Below are positions 30,750 through 38,141 of a stretch of DNA of 64,000 bases, in pieces. Where the stretch lies: NCBI RefSeq assembly GCF_001499675.1, contig NZ_LN609302.1, positions 2,141,896-2,205,895 of the forward strand. Reading direction: 5' to 3'. The notes below the pieces were generated by a model, which saw only the letters and a program-made list of their open reading frames with translations, did no database searches and had not been told where the DNA came from. Origin of the DNA: Acetobacter ghanensis. GTDB lineage: Bacteria > Pseudomonadota > Alphaproteobacteria > Acetobacterales > Acetobacteraceae. Positions within the stretch are counted from its first letter, which is position 1. Every line of letters starts with the position of its first letter. Made by a program: the position numbers and the translations under genes.

Positions 30750-30776
30750 TTGGCACAGTTAAATACCAATTGCCAA
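30750..30776. promoter_or_regulatory. Inverted repeat upstream of the P-II gene
   Basis: TTGGCA at 30750-30755 and TGCCAA at 30771-30776 form an inverted repeat with a 15-base spacer, 48-74 bp upstream of the P-II start. It could be an operator for NtrC or another regulator, but it does not match the enteric NtrC site. Confidence 0.35.
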
Positions 30777-30917
30777 GAGCTTTGATGCACCTCAAAGCAA
30801 GACGGCTGGTTTTCCCTCAAAGGAGGGAGCATATAGGGGGCATGATCTTCAACAGCCTGTGCAGGCTTTTGGGTTTTATCGCCTGCCAGCAGTGTGAAAC
30901 TTAAGGATAAAAACCGC

Positions 30918-32170
30918 ATGCGCTCAATCTCCCCGGACGCCAAGCCAGAGAACGCCCACACCCATACCTCGCATCTTGCGGATGTGGACGTGTGCATTAT
31001 CGGCGCAGGCCCCGTTGGCGCTGCTCTGGCGTGCCGCCTGGCCCGGGGCGGTATGCGCGTGGCCATTGTGGACAAGACCGCCCTCCCCCCGATGGAAAAC
31101 CCGGATCTGGACGGACGCGCCTACGCCATTGCCGCTGGCCCCAAGGAATACCTTGAGAGCGCGGGCGTGTGGGATGCCCTGCCCGCCACGCCCTGCCCGA
31201 TTGAGGAAATTCTGGTCACGGATGGCCGTCCGGGCGAACCGGCCTCGTCCCTTTTCTTGAATTCACGCGGGAGGATGCAACGCAGCCTTTTGGCTGGATG
31301 GTTGAGGCCCGCGCCCTGCGTGTGGCTTTGAACAGGTGCCTGGACGCCACCCCCGGCGTGACAGTGCTGGCCCCGGCCGAGGCAAAAATTACCCGCACAG
31401 CCCAAAGTGCTCATGTGCAGCTTAACGATGGCCGCAGCTTTCATGCCCGTCTGATTGTGGCAGCCGATGGCCGCCGCAGCCGCCTGCGGTCCGAAGCAGG
31501 TATCCCCCTGACCCGCCTGCCTTACGGGCAAACGGCCATTGTGTGCGCCATTGCCCATGAATTGCCGCATGACAACAGCGCACTGGAGCACTTCCTACCC
31601 GCTGGGCCATTTGCGCAGCTTCCCATGACCGGCACGGATGAGCACCCCTACATGTCCGCCATTGTGTGGAGCGACAAGGACGGCATCGCAGAGCGCTTTG
31701 CCGCCCTGCCGGATGATGCCTTTGCCCGGCAGGTTGAGCGCCGCATGGGCAACACCCGTCTGGGCCGCGTAACCCCTGTTGGACGGCGCTGGACATACCC
31801 TCTTTCCGCCCAGTATGCTGCACGTTACACGGATACGCGCATGATTCTGGTGGGTGACGCAGCGCACGGCATACATCCCATTGCGGGACAGGGGCTAAAC
31901 CTTGGCTACCGGGACATTATTCATCTGACCCCCCTGCTGCTGGACATACACGCACAGGGCAAGGACCCCGGCACCCCCGCTGTTCTGGCGCGGTATCAGG
32001 CCTTGTGTCGCCCGGCCAATATGCTCATGCTGGCAGCAACAGATGCGCTGGACAGGCTGTTCAGTAACGACAACCCGGTCCTTCGTCTGGCGCGTGATCT
32101 GGGCATTGCGGGTGTGCACCGCCTTCCCGCCCTGCGGAAGGCCTTTGTAAAGCACGCCATGGGTTTGTAG
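30918..32170 (+). CDS. UbiH/COQ6-family FAD-dependent monooxygenase, frameshifted once as given
   Basis: Two frames encode one flavoprotein of about 417 residues. The first holds the dinucleotide fold IIGAGPVGAALACRLARGG and LDGRAYAIAAGPKEYLE; the second continues from FGWMVEARALRVALNRCL through IVAADGRRSRLRSEAGI to GDAAHGIHPIAGQGLNLGYRD, the second FAD motif. One extra T in the T4 run 31252-31255 joins SSLF to LEFTRED. The family hydroxylates ring positions during ubiquinone synthesis; which position is not certain. ATG 30918 has AAGGA 10 nt before it; GTG 30894 is a weaker choice. It is divergent from the P-II gene and 16 bp before cysE. Confidence 0.88.
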
Positions 32171-32186
32171 TAACGGAGAAGCGGGG

Positions 32187-33041
32187 ATGCAGGACGGTAA
32201 TGTTGCCTCAGTCAGTTCCAGCCACTTTGAAGAAAGTAGCATGATGTGCGCGCCACAGCTTAACGTGCTGTGGCGGCAGATGACGCAACAGGCATGCAGT
32301 TGCCACGACCCGCTGGTGCGGGGTCTGCTGGCAACTGGCGTGCGCAGCCATTCCAGCTTTGCCTCAGCCCTTGCGGCCCTGATTGGCCGCAAACTGGGTG
32401 ACAGATCTGTTGCTGCTGATGCTCTTTCAGAACTGGTGAAAGAGAGCTTTGACGCGGAACCGGATATTGTGTGCGCCGCAGCCGCGGACCTGCTGGCCAT
32501 TCGGGAGCGGGACCCCGCCTGCCCGGACTTTGTAACGCCATTCCTGTTTTTTAAAGGCTACCATGCCGTTCAGACGTACCGGGTTGCCCGCTGGCTCTGG
32601 CTCTCTGGTCGGCGGCATCTGGCCCTGCATCTACAAAGCCGCGCCTCGGAACTGTTTGGTGTGGACATTCACCCTGCAGCCCGGCTTGGCCGCCGCATTC
32701 TGTTCGACCACGGCACCGGTATTGTGGTGGGAGAAACATCCATTATTGAGGACGATGTTTCCATCCTACAAAATGTTACCCTTGGCGGCACAGGCAAGCA
32801 CTGTGGAGATCGCCACCCCAAGGTACGCCGTGGCGTGCTGATTGGCGCAGGCGCAAAAGTGTTGGGAAATATTGAAATTGGGGAAGGCGCCAAAATTGGT
32901 GCAGGCTCCATTGTGTTGGAACCCGTCCCCCCCTTTACCACGGTTGTTGGCAACCCGGCCCGCAAGGTTGGTGTGCGCCACAAAGGTATGCCCGCCCTCA
33001 ATATGGACCAGACACTCCCCCCGATTGATTACATTATTTAA
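32187..33041 (+). CDS. cysE: Serine O-acetyltransferase
   Basis: A 284-residue CysE, which acetylates serine for cysteine synthesis. The N-terminal helical domain (residues 20-150) is followed by the left-handed beta-helix of hexapeptide repeats: GVDIHPAARLGRRILFDHGTGIVVGETSIIEDDV, LQNVTLGGTG, DRHPKVRRGVLIGAGAKVLGNIEIGEGAKIGAGS. The catalytic His is in FDHGTG. The tail ends DYII; a C-terminal Ile like this inserts into CysK in the cysteine synthase complex. It follows the flavoprotein gene at 16 bp, same strand. Confidence 0.95.
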   Translation: MQDGNVASVSSSHFEESSMMCAPQLNVLWRQMTQQACSCHDPLVRGLLATGVRSHSSFASALAALIGRKLGDRSVAADALSELVKESFDAEPDIVCAAAADLLAIRERDPACPDFVTPFLFFKGYHAVQTYRVARWLWLSGRRHLALHLQSRASELFGVDIHPAARLGRRILFDHGTGIVVGETSIIEDDVSILQNVTLGGTGKHCGDRHPKVRRGVLIGAGAKVLGNIEIGEGAKIGAGSIVLEPVPPFTTVVGNPARKVGVRHKGMPALNMDQTLPPIDYII

Positions 33042-33051
33042 TCATCAATCC

Positions 33052-33082
33052 GTGGTGGAGAGAGCATAAAGCACTCCACCAC
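33052..33082 (+). terminator. Hairpin after cysE
   Basis: GTGGTGGAG at 33052-33060 pairs perfectly with CTCCACCAC at 33074-33082. No T run follows directly, so termination strength is uncertain. Confidence 0.55.
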
Positions 33083-33176
33083 AGGCATTACGTTACAAAC
33101 ACCCTAATAGGGCCTAAACGCAAAAAAAGGCGGAGTTTTATCCCCCACCCTCGTAACAACTTAAAGCTATAAAAAA

Positions 33177-33253
33177 TGGTGCGCCCTATTGGATTCGAAC
33201 CAATGACCCACAGCTTAGAAGGCTGTTGCTCTATCCAACTGAGCTAAGGGCGC
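33177..33253 (-). tRNA. tRNA-Arg (anticodon TCT)
   Basis: On the minus strand GCGCCCT at the 5' end pairs with the acceptor GGGCGC near the 3' end; the D-arm TTAGCTCAGTTGGATAGAG, anticodon loop CTTCTAA and T-arm GGTTCGAATCC are all present, and CCA is encoded (33177-33179). 77 nt. Confidence 0.97.
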
Positions 33254-33292
33254 GGAATAGCCCCTTTCGCATAAGGGGAAAGAGGCTAAAAA

Positions 33293-33598
33293 TCAATGCG
33301 TCCAGTTTTGGATACGCTTGTAACCAAAATTATCGGCGTAAACTTTGGGCCGACGCAGGCGTTCAGCAGGCTGCTCCACTTCGTAAGCAATCTGCTCACG
33401 TTGGGCATAAGCTTCTGCTGCTTCACACGTATCAAACATCAGGCGAAGTTGGGAGCGGGTATCTGCGCTGCCGGTCCACCCCATAAGGGCGTCCTGCTTA
33501 CGTGGGGCACTTTGCCCATACTCAAACACCCACTGCCGGGTGCCTGCCAGACCAGACTGACCGGCTGGCTTGGACTGCTTATAAATACGCGCTGGCAT
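33293..33598 (-). CDS. NDUFS4-like accessory subunit of respiratory complex I
   Basis: A 101-residue protein of the ETC complex I subunit family, the bacterial relative of mitochondrial NDUFS4: ARIYKQSKPAGQSGLAGTRQWVFEY, DALMGWTGSADTRSQLRLMFDTCEAAEAYA and a Tyr/Phe-rich end (VYADNFGYKRIQNWTH). It stabilises the NADH-binding arm of complex I in alphaproteobacteria. It lies between tRNA-Arg and tRNA-Pro, all on the minus strand. No nuo gene is in the window. Confidence 0.88.
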   Translation of the reverse strand: MPARIYKQSKPAGQSGLAGTRQWVFEYGQSAPRKQDALMGWTGSADTRSQLRLMFDTCEAAEAYAQREQIAYEVEQPAERLRRPKVYADNFGYKRIQNWTH

Positions 33599-33620
33599 GA
33601 TGTGCCTCCCGCTTTATTTA

Positions 33621-33697
33621 TGGTCGGGGCGCCCGGACTCGAACCGGGGGCCTCGTGTACCCAAAACACGCGCGCTACCAGGCTGCGCCACGCCCCG
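33621..33697 (-). tRNA. tRNA-Pro (anticodon TGG)
   Basis: Minus strand reads CGGGGCG at the 5' end, pairing with the CGCCCCG acceptor, with anticodon loop TTTTGGG, T-arm GGTTCGAGTCC and encoded CCA at 33621-33623. 77 nt. Confidence 0.97.
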
Positions 33698-33755
33698 AAC
33701 AAGCGGGAAACTAGGCGTCTATTTGCAAACTGGCAACCCTACCGCGCCAAAAAAA

Positions 33756-34241
33756 TTACTCCGCACACTCTTTTTTGTTGCTGACCAGCGGCGGAACAAA
33801 CAACGGAGCCGTATCCCACGGAAAAAGAACCCACGTATCCTGCGGGACTTCCGTAATAAACATATCGGTCAGGGGCTTACCGGCAGGTTTAGCATACAGG
33901 CAGGCAAAATAGGCTTTGGGCAGGCATTCACGCACAAAGCGCGCCGTTACGCCAGAATCGACCAGATCATCAATAATCAGGAACCCTTCCCCATCCCCTG
34001 CGGCTTCCGGGGCTTTGATAATCTGGGGGCGTCCCTTTTCTTCTTCATCATATGTCACGACGGAAATCGTTTCGATCAGCCGGCACCCCAACTCCCTTGC
34101 GGCAATGGCGGCGGGGATCAGACCGCCACGCGTTACGGCAACAATGCCTTTAAATGGCATTCTGGGCACAAGGGCCGCCGCCAGCGCTCGGGCATCCCGA
34201 TGCAGTTGTTCCCATGTTACCGTGGCATAATGCACAGCCAT
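33756..34241 (-). CDS. gpt: Xanthine-guanine phosphoribosyltransferase
   Basis: A 161-residue type I phosphoribosyltransferase. The PRPP motif is FLIIDDLVDSGVTAR; GIVAVTRGGLIPAAIAARELG forms the N-terminal loop and the hood contains WVLFPWDTAP, typical of XGPRT. It salvages xanthine and guanine to nucleotides. ATG 34241 has AGGA 8 nt upstream; a GTG at 34247 is too close to that site. It follows tRNA-Pro by 58 bp. Confidence 0.93.
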   Translation of the reverse strand: MAVHYATVTWEQLHRDARALAAALVPRMPFKGIVAVTRGGLIPAAIAARELGCRLIETISVVTYDEEEKGRPQIIKAPEAAGDGEGFLIIDDLVDSGVTARFVRECLPKAYFACLYAKPAGKPLTDMFITEVPQDTWVLFPWDTAPLFVPPLVSNKKECAE

Positions 34242-34425
34242 AAACACAATCCTTTATGATCAACCTGCGATCAGGGCCCTGCCCCGCGCTCTTATGCGCC
34301 CTCTTTAGCAGGAAGATGTGCCAGTTCCTACAGAGTGTTGCGCACCCGCAATCACCCCTGTGTCACCATGGCTAGTGATTTATAAAAATATCCGTGGTCA
34401 GAAGAATGGGAGAAAAAACGGGTAT

Positions 34426-34692
34426 TCAGTCATCATCCTCATGACCGGGAACATCCCCTATCCGCTCCAGATATTCAGGCTCTCCGTAATCGCCTATTTC
34501 CTCGTCCACCTGCATACGCACAACAACGGCACCTGCAACATGCAAGATACCAGAGCGGATTTTTTCAATCCGCCTCCGTGCATCATCCACATTCGGACAC
34601 AGAATGGGGGTCCCTGCCCGTAAGACAGCCCCCTGCCGCACAAACGGCTGAAACACGATCCGCTCCGCCAAAGCCACGCTCGCCTCCCGCAT
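34426..34692 (-). CDS. Small hypothetical protein
   Basis: An 88-residue open frame from ATG 34692 with no family I recognise. It is rich in charged residues in its second half (NVDDARRRIEKIRSG; RMQVDEEIGDYGEPEYLERIGDVPGHEDDD) and ends in an acidic DDD tail. A possible zinc or metal-binding tail (GHEDDD) is speculative. It lies 80 bp downstream of the 111-residue gene, same strand, so it may be the last gene of the Zur-linked transcript. The ribosome site is weak, and coding status rests on length, order and composition only. Confidence 0.5.
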   Translation of the reverse strand: MREASVALAERIVFQPFVRQGAVLRAGTPILCPNVDDARRRIEKIRSGILHVAGAVVVRMQVDEEIGDYGEPEYLERIGDVPGHEDDD

Positions 34693-34771
34693 ACATTGTT
34701 CTTATTTTGTTCTAACCTATGTGCGCAGCAAAGCAAAGCGGATAATGCAGCCATCCGGTTACGGAATGGAC

Positions 34772-35107
34772 TTACCTTTGCACCGTGCCCTCCGCAGCCA
34801 GATGCGGTAGCAACATGCCATATTGCTCCGCATAGCGTGCCGCGAACACATCCCGCTCCAGCCGTTCGCAATAGTCCAGATAACGGGTTAACGCTTTTTC
34901 CGCTCTGAGCGTACGGCCATACAGCCGTTTGTAATGCCGCCAAAGCATAAGCACGTTAACCGACCATGCATCGTAACTATGCTGCGTCACACGCTGCTTT
35001 ATACTTGGAGGAAGCGCATCAAACGCCTGCCAGTCATTCCCATCATAGCGCCGCCAGACTTCATGCCGCAGAGTACGTTCATTTGTAGGAGGCAATGGCC
35101 GGGTCAT
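34772..35107 (-). CDS. Uncharacterised protein coupled to the CobW-family gene
   Basis: A 111-residue basic, helical protein ([72 protein letters not shown]). I do not recognise a characterised family, though it resembles a small alphaproteobacterial domain of unknown function. Its ATG at 35107 overlaps the stop of the preceding COG0523 gene (ATGA), so the two are translated together and probably share zinc-dependent control. An upstream in-frame start at 35131 lies within the neighbour and is less likely. Function is unknown. Confidence 0.75.
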   Translation of the reverse strand: MTRPLPPTNERTLRHEVWRRYDGNDWQAFDALPPSIKQRVTQHSYDAWSVNVLMLWRHYKRLYGRTLRAEKALTRYLDYCERLERDVFAARYAEQYGMLLPHLAAEGTVQR

Positions 35108-36321
35108 TCTGCCTCGGCCTCCCTCCGCCATACGGGGAACGGGTCAGGCAGGTGGGCATATGCCTCGGGGTCAAACGACGTTACGGGCGCATCGGGCACG
35201 AGGCAGTCATTCAGAGCCGCCCGTATTGCAGCCTCATCCATATCCTCCGCGCCAATAAACACCATTTCCTGACGTCGGTCGCCATAAACCCGGTCCCACT
35301 TGGAGACCAGCATATCCTGCCACTCCTGATTATCTGGCCAATGCTGGGTAGGAATAGCCACCCACCAATAGCCAGCGGCCTCTGTCCGCACCAATGCACC
35401 AGCCTGCCCCAGCTCCCCCACCCAGTCCGGCCGGGTTGCCAGCCAGAAATATCCTTTACTCCGCACAACACCCGGCCATGCGTAGTCTATAAATTTCTTG
35501 AATTTTTCAGGAATAAACGGACGCCGCGCACGAAAAACAAAACTGCGAATGCCGTATTCCTCCGTCTCGGGAACATGACCCGCAAAACCGTAAAGCTCTT
35601 TGTACCAAAGCGGGTTTTTATGAGCCTTTTCATAATCAAAGCGGTGGGTATTCAAGACTCTCTCAAGCGGCACAACGGAATTGTCTGTTTCCAGAATATC
35701 TGCATCCGGATTCAGGCTTTTTATAATCTGCCGCGCTGCCACGCGCTCCTCGGGTGTGGCGCTGGAAACCTTGTTGAGCACAACAACATCTGCGAATTCA
35801 ATCTGTTCAACCAGCAGAGAAACCAGCGCGCGGTCATCCTCCTCCCCCGCAATCTCACCACGATCTTTGAGAAAATCGGTTGAACTGTAATCTTTAAGCA
35901 GATTGGCAGCATCCACCACGGTAACCATTGTATCCAACCGTGCGATATCTGACAGGCTATTATCCGCCTCATCCCGGAACTCAAATGTTGCGGCTACAGG
36001 AAGCGGCTCTGCAATGCCGGTTGATTCGATAAGCAGATAATCAAACTGCCCTGCCTGAGCCAACCGGCGCACCTCTTGCAACAGGTCATCCCGCAGGGTG
36101 CAGCAGATACAACCATTGCTCATTTCCACCAGCTTTTCATCCGTGCGGGACAGATTGCCTCCGTTACGCACTAGATCCGCATCTATGTTCACGTCGCTCA
36201 TATCGTTCACAATAACCGCGACCTTGTGCCCGGTCCGGTTATTGAGAATATGGTTGAGCAACGTTGTTTTTCCGGCACCCAGAAAACCGGACAGGACGGT
36301 AACAGGCAATCTGGTGGGCAT
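35104..36321 (-). CDS. COG0523 (CobW/ZigA-like) GTP-dependent metallochaperone
   Basis: A 405-residue G3E GTPase. It has the Walker A FLGAGKTT, the metal motif GCICC near residue 72 within [15 protein letters not shown], the ESTGIAEP switch and NKVS. A CobW C-terminal domain follows ([32 protein letters not shown]). Long members of this type are zinc metallochaperones, used when zinc is scarce, and a Zur-like box at 41-57 bp upstream of the ATG supports this reading. Cobalt or nitrile hydratase roles are less likely, as no such genes are near. The stop overlaps the next gene's start. Confidence 0.9.
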   Translation of the reverse strand: MPTRLPVTVLSGFLGAGKTTLLNHILNNRTGHKVAVIVNDMSDVNIDADLVRNGGNLSRTDEKLVEMSNGCICCTLRDDLLQEVRRLAQAGQFDYLLIESTGIAEPLPVAATFEFRDEADNSLSDIARLDTMVTVVDAANLLKDYSSTDFLKDRGEIAGEEDDRALVSLLVEQIEFADVVVLNKVSSATPEERVAARQIIKSLNPDADILETDNSVVPLERVLNTHRFDYEKAHKNPLWYKELYGFAGHVPETEEYGIRSFVFRARRPFIPEKFKKFIDYAWPGVVRSKGYFWLATRPDWVGELGQAGALVRTEAAGYWWVAIPTQHWPDNQEWQDMLVSKWDRVYGDRRQEMVFIGAEDMDEAAIRAALNDCLVPDAPVTSFDPEAYAHLPDPFPVWRREAEAE

Positions 36322-36361
36322 GAGGGAACCTTACTGTTGCGAGAGTATGGCGTCACCATAT

Positions 36362-36378
36362 ATGTAATAATATAACAT
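36362..36378 (-). promoter_or_regulatory. Zur-like operator upstream of the COG0523 gene
   Basis: Read on the minus strand, ATGTTATATTATTACAT matches the proteobacterial Zur consensus ATGTTATANTATAACAT except at one base. It lies 41-57 bp upstream of the ATG at 36321, a natural place for repression by zinc-loaded Zur. Confidence 0.78.
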
Positions 36379-36394
36379 TACAATTATGCGCAGT

Positions 36395-36425
36395 AAAAAA
36401 AGGCTGCGCACCCTGTACGCAGCCT
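36395..36425 (-). terminator. Rho-independent terminator after mntP
   Basis: On the minus strand AGGCTGCG and CGCAGCCT form an 8 bp stem around a 9-base loop followed by T7. It is 50 bp after the mntP stop and separates it from the Zur box. Confidence 0.88.
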
Positions 36426-36475
36426 GCTCAGCCTCAAAAGGACATGCACGCCATGCCCTATGCCTCTTCCGTGCG

Positions 36476-37063
36476 TTAAGGGTTTGTAAGATGTGTATAG
36501 AGAATAGAGCAGCCAATGCCGATTAATGCGACGCCACCCAGGATTTCGGCGTAGCGGCCAATCCACACACTGGCATGGCGGCCGATAATAACGCCTAATG
36601 TGGCAACAACGGTTGTAACCCCCCCAATAACAAGGCAAGCCGCCAGAATATTAACCTGCATAACCCCCAGACTGACCCCTACAGCCGTAGCGTCTATACT
36701 GGTAGCCAATGCCGTTGTAACAAGCCCCAGCACCCCACGCTGATGCCGCGCTTCCATAACAGCCTGCTCTGAATCGTCCTGATCATCCTGCTTGAAGGCA
36801 AGCCGGATCATGTTGCAGCCAATAACCAGCAACAGGCCAAAAGCAATCCAATGATCGACGGCGGCAATCCATGTGCTGAGCGCCAACCCCAGAACCCAGC
36901 CGATAACCGGCGTTATGGCTTCAAAAAAACCAAAGACAGCGCCAATACGTACAGCATCATTCAAACGGGCGTTTTGCACTGCGGCCCCTTTGCCAATAGC
37001 AGCGGCAAAAGCATCAACAGACAGGCTGAGACCAAGAACACCCAGCGTGAAAATACCGGTCAT
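36476..37063 (-). CDS. mntP: Manganese exporter MntP
   Basis: A 195-residue inner membrane protein of six helices. The N terminus ILGVLGLSLSVDAFAAAIGKGA (written here from TLGVLGLSLSVDAFAAAI) and the repeated counterpart TTALATSIDATAVGVSLGV carry the paired Asp residues that define the MntP family. It pumps Mn2+ out of the cell. ATG 37063 is used because it starts the first helix; the frame is open to 37120. A yybP-ykoY riboswitch lies in its leader, giving manganese-dependent induction, and a clear terminator follows. Confidence 0.93.
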   Translation of the reverse strand: MTGIFTLGVLGLSLSVDAFAAAIGKGAAVQNARLNDAVRIGAVFGFFEAITPVIGWVLGLALSTWIAAVDHWIAFGLLLVIGCNMIRLAFKQDDQDDSEQAVMEARHQRGVLGLVTTALATSIDATAVGVSLGVMQVNILAACLVIGGVTTVVATLGVIIGRHASVWIGRYAEILGGVALIGIGCSILYTHLTNP

Positions 37064-37132
37064 GAGACATCCACGGGCCGCAAGAAACACAAACAGCAGA
37101 TGGAACTCCCCCGGCCACATCTAGGGTATCCA

Positions 37133-37251
37133 CTGCCGTTGGTCTTGCCTGGCGTTTTGAGACAAAACGCTGCCTTCACCATGGCCCGAAAGCCAAGCTT
37201 GTTGATGAAGGCCCCTCATAACAGAGGGTAACTACTCCCCAAGGACGGAGC
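37133..37251 (-). ncRNA. yybP-ykoY manganese riboswitch ahead of mntP
   Basis: On the minus strand the leader contains TTGGGGAGTAG (5' side, about 37231-37245) and GGCAAGACCAA (3' side, about 37136-37149), the two conserved segments that form the Mn2+ site. CCGT and TTGG on the 5' side pair with CCAA and CGG on the 3' side to close helix P1. An internal hairpin GGCGTTTTGAGACAAAACGC is also present. The mntP start is 70 nt downstream. A family covariance-model search would settle the exact ends. Confidence 0.85.
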
Positions 37252-37303
37252 GATGCCTACCAAGTGCGAAACGAGATTGCAACCCTTTGTTTATTCGCCA
37301 TTC

Positions 37304-37346
37304 ATCCACAGGCTTACCCACGCAAGCATCCTCAGAATCTGTGGAT
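37304..37346. repeat. Inverted repeat with DnaA-box-like sequences
   Basis: ATCCACAG at 37304-37311 and CTGTGGAT at 37339-37346 are perfect inverted repeats; the second includes TTATCCACA (minus strand), a perfect DnaA box, and the first a one-mismatch box (TCATCCACA). They lie between rcnB-like and the mntP riboswitch. The function is unknown; no other origin feature is seen. Confidence 0.45.
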
Positions 37347-37407
37347 AACACGCAGGCCAAAGGGCAAGCTGGAGGCAAAAGAGGCCTGCCCCCAGCCTGT
37401 CTGGGTT

Positions 37408-37848
37408 TTAACGTGCCATACCGGAGGAAATAACGCCGCTCACCACACCGGCAATAACGCCACTGGTGATGCTGGTCAGCAGGTACTGGTCACCATACTG
37501 CATCCAACGGTAGCCGGAGGGAGGCGCGTACAGGCCGCGGTGGCTATGCCAATCATTAACGTACCAGCGACTGTTCACTGGCCCATCATACCGGTCCCCA
37601 CGCTGCCAGCGGCGGTTCATGTCATAATTATCGGCATTAACGCCCGGACCGCCTCGCGCCCCACCACGACCGGGGCCGGGGCCTGCCTGTGGCCGGGGAG
37701 GATTATGCATACCCGCGTTCCCATGCGGCCCCTGCTCCCCACCGGAGCCACCACCCGGACCGCCCGGCCCCATGCCCTGCGCATAGGCAGAAGACCCTAC
37801 CAGTAAAAAGCCATTAAGCATAACGGCGACAAGGAGCTTTGTGTTCAC
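37408..37848 (-). CDS. RcnB-family periplasmic protein
   Basis: A 146-residue secreted protein from GTG 37848 (AGGA 9 nt upstream). The signal peptide is NTKLLVAVMLNGFLLVGSSAYA. The mature part is a Gly/Pro-rich, low-complexity region with His residues (GPGGPGGGSGGEQGPHG; GPGPGRGGARGGPG), then the RcnB domain: WYVNDWHSHRGLYAPPSGYRWMQYGDQYLLTSITSGVIAGVVSG. In E. coli RcnB helps nickel/cobalt homeostasis together with the RcnA pump, but no RcnA is here. Its place next to mntP suggests a metal role. Confidence 0.85.
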   Translation of the reverse strand: MNTKLLVAVMLNGFLLVGSSAYAQGMGPGGPGGGSGGEQGPHGNAGMHNPPRPQAGPGPGRGGARGGPGVNADNYDMNRRWQRGDRYDGPVNSRWYVNDWHSHRGLYAPPSGYRWMQYGDQYLLTSITSGVIAGVVSGVISSGMAR

Positions 37849-38079
37849 CTGTTCTGTTCCTTTTGGATCCAAGCCATGTATGGCTTTTCACGCTGAGTCT
37901 TGGTTAATTTTGCGGCACCATTGTGGCATCTGCCCCGGCCTATAAACATGACGTGACCGGCAATGGTTCCCTCCCCCCAACACATTGCCATGCCTCATCT
38001 TTTTTAAAAAACATTTCTCCAACCACACCAATTCCATGGCGTGTTTGACACGGATATGGGTTTAATGCCCAAAAATGAT

Positions 38080-38101
38080 ATTGCAAGTTATTCTCATTTC
38101 T
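38080..38101 (+). promoter_or_regulatory. Fur-like box upstream of the TonB receptor
   Basis: The stretch ATTGCAAGTTATTCTCATTTC resembles the alphaproteobacterial Fur site, a core with ATTCTCATT next to TTGCAA. It ends about 40 bp before the receptor start, so iron-dependent repression is likely. Confidence 0.65.
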
Positions 38102-38141
38102 ATATAGCTCCGACCAAAATTTCCACCGTGTGAGTCCTATA

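Noticed and set aside
33439..33784. Open frames over tRNA-Pro with GAPGLEPGA or SGRPDSNRGP
   Set aside because: They read through tRNA-Pro on either strand and the NDUFS4-like gene; these peptides are typical tRNA artefacts.
36331..36516. 61-residue minus-strand frame between mntP and the COG0523 gene
   Set aside because: It covers the mntP terminator and the Zur box and shows no coding pattern.
37264..37806. 180-residue plus-strand frame over the RcnB-like gene
   Set aside because: It is antisense to a gene with signal peptide and RcnB domain; low-complexity Gly/Pro regions open the other strand.
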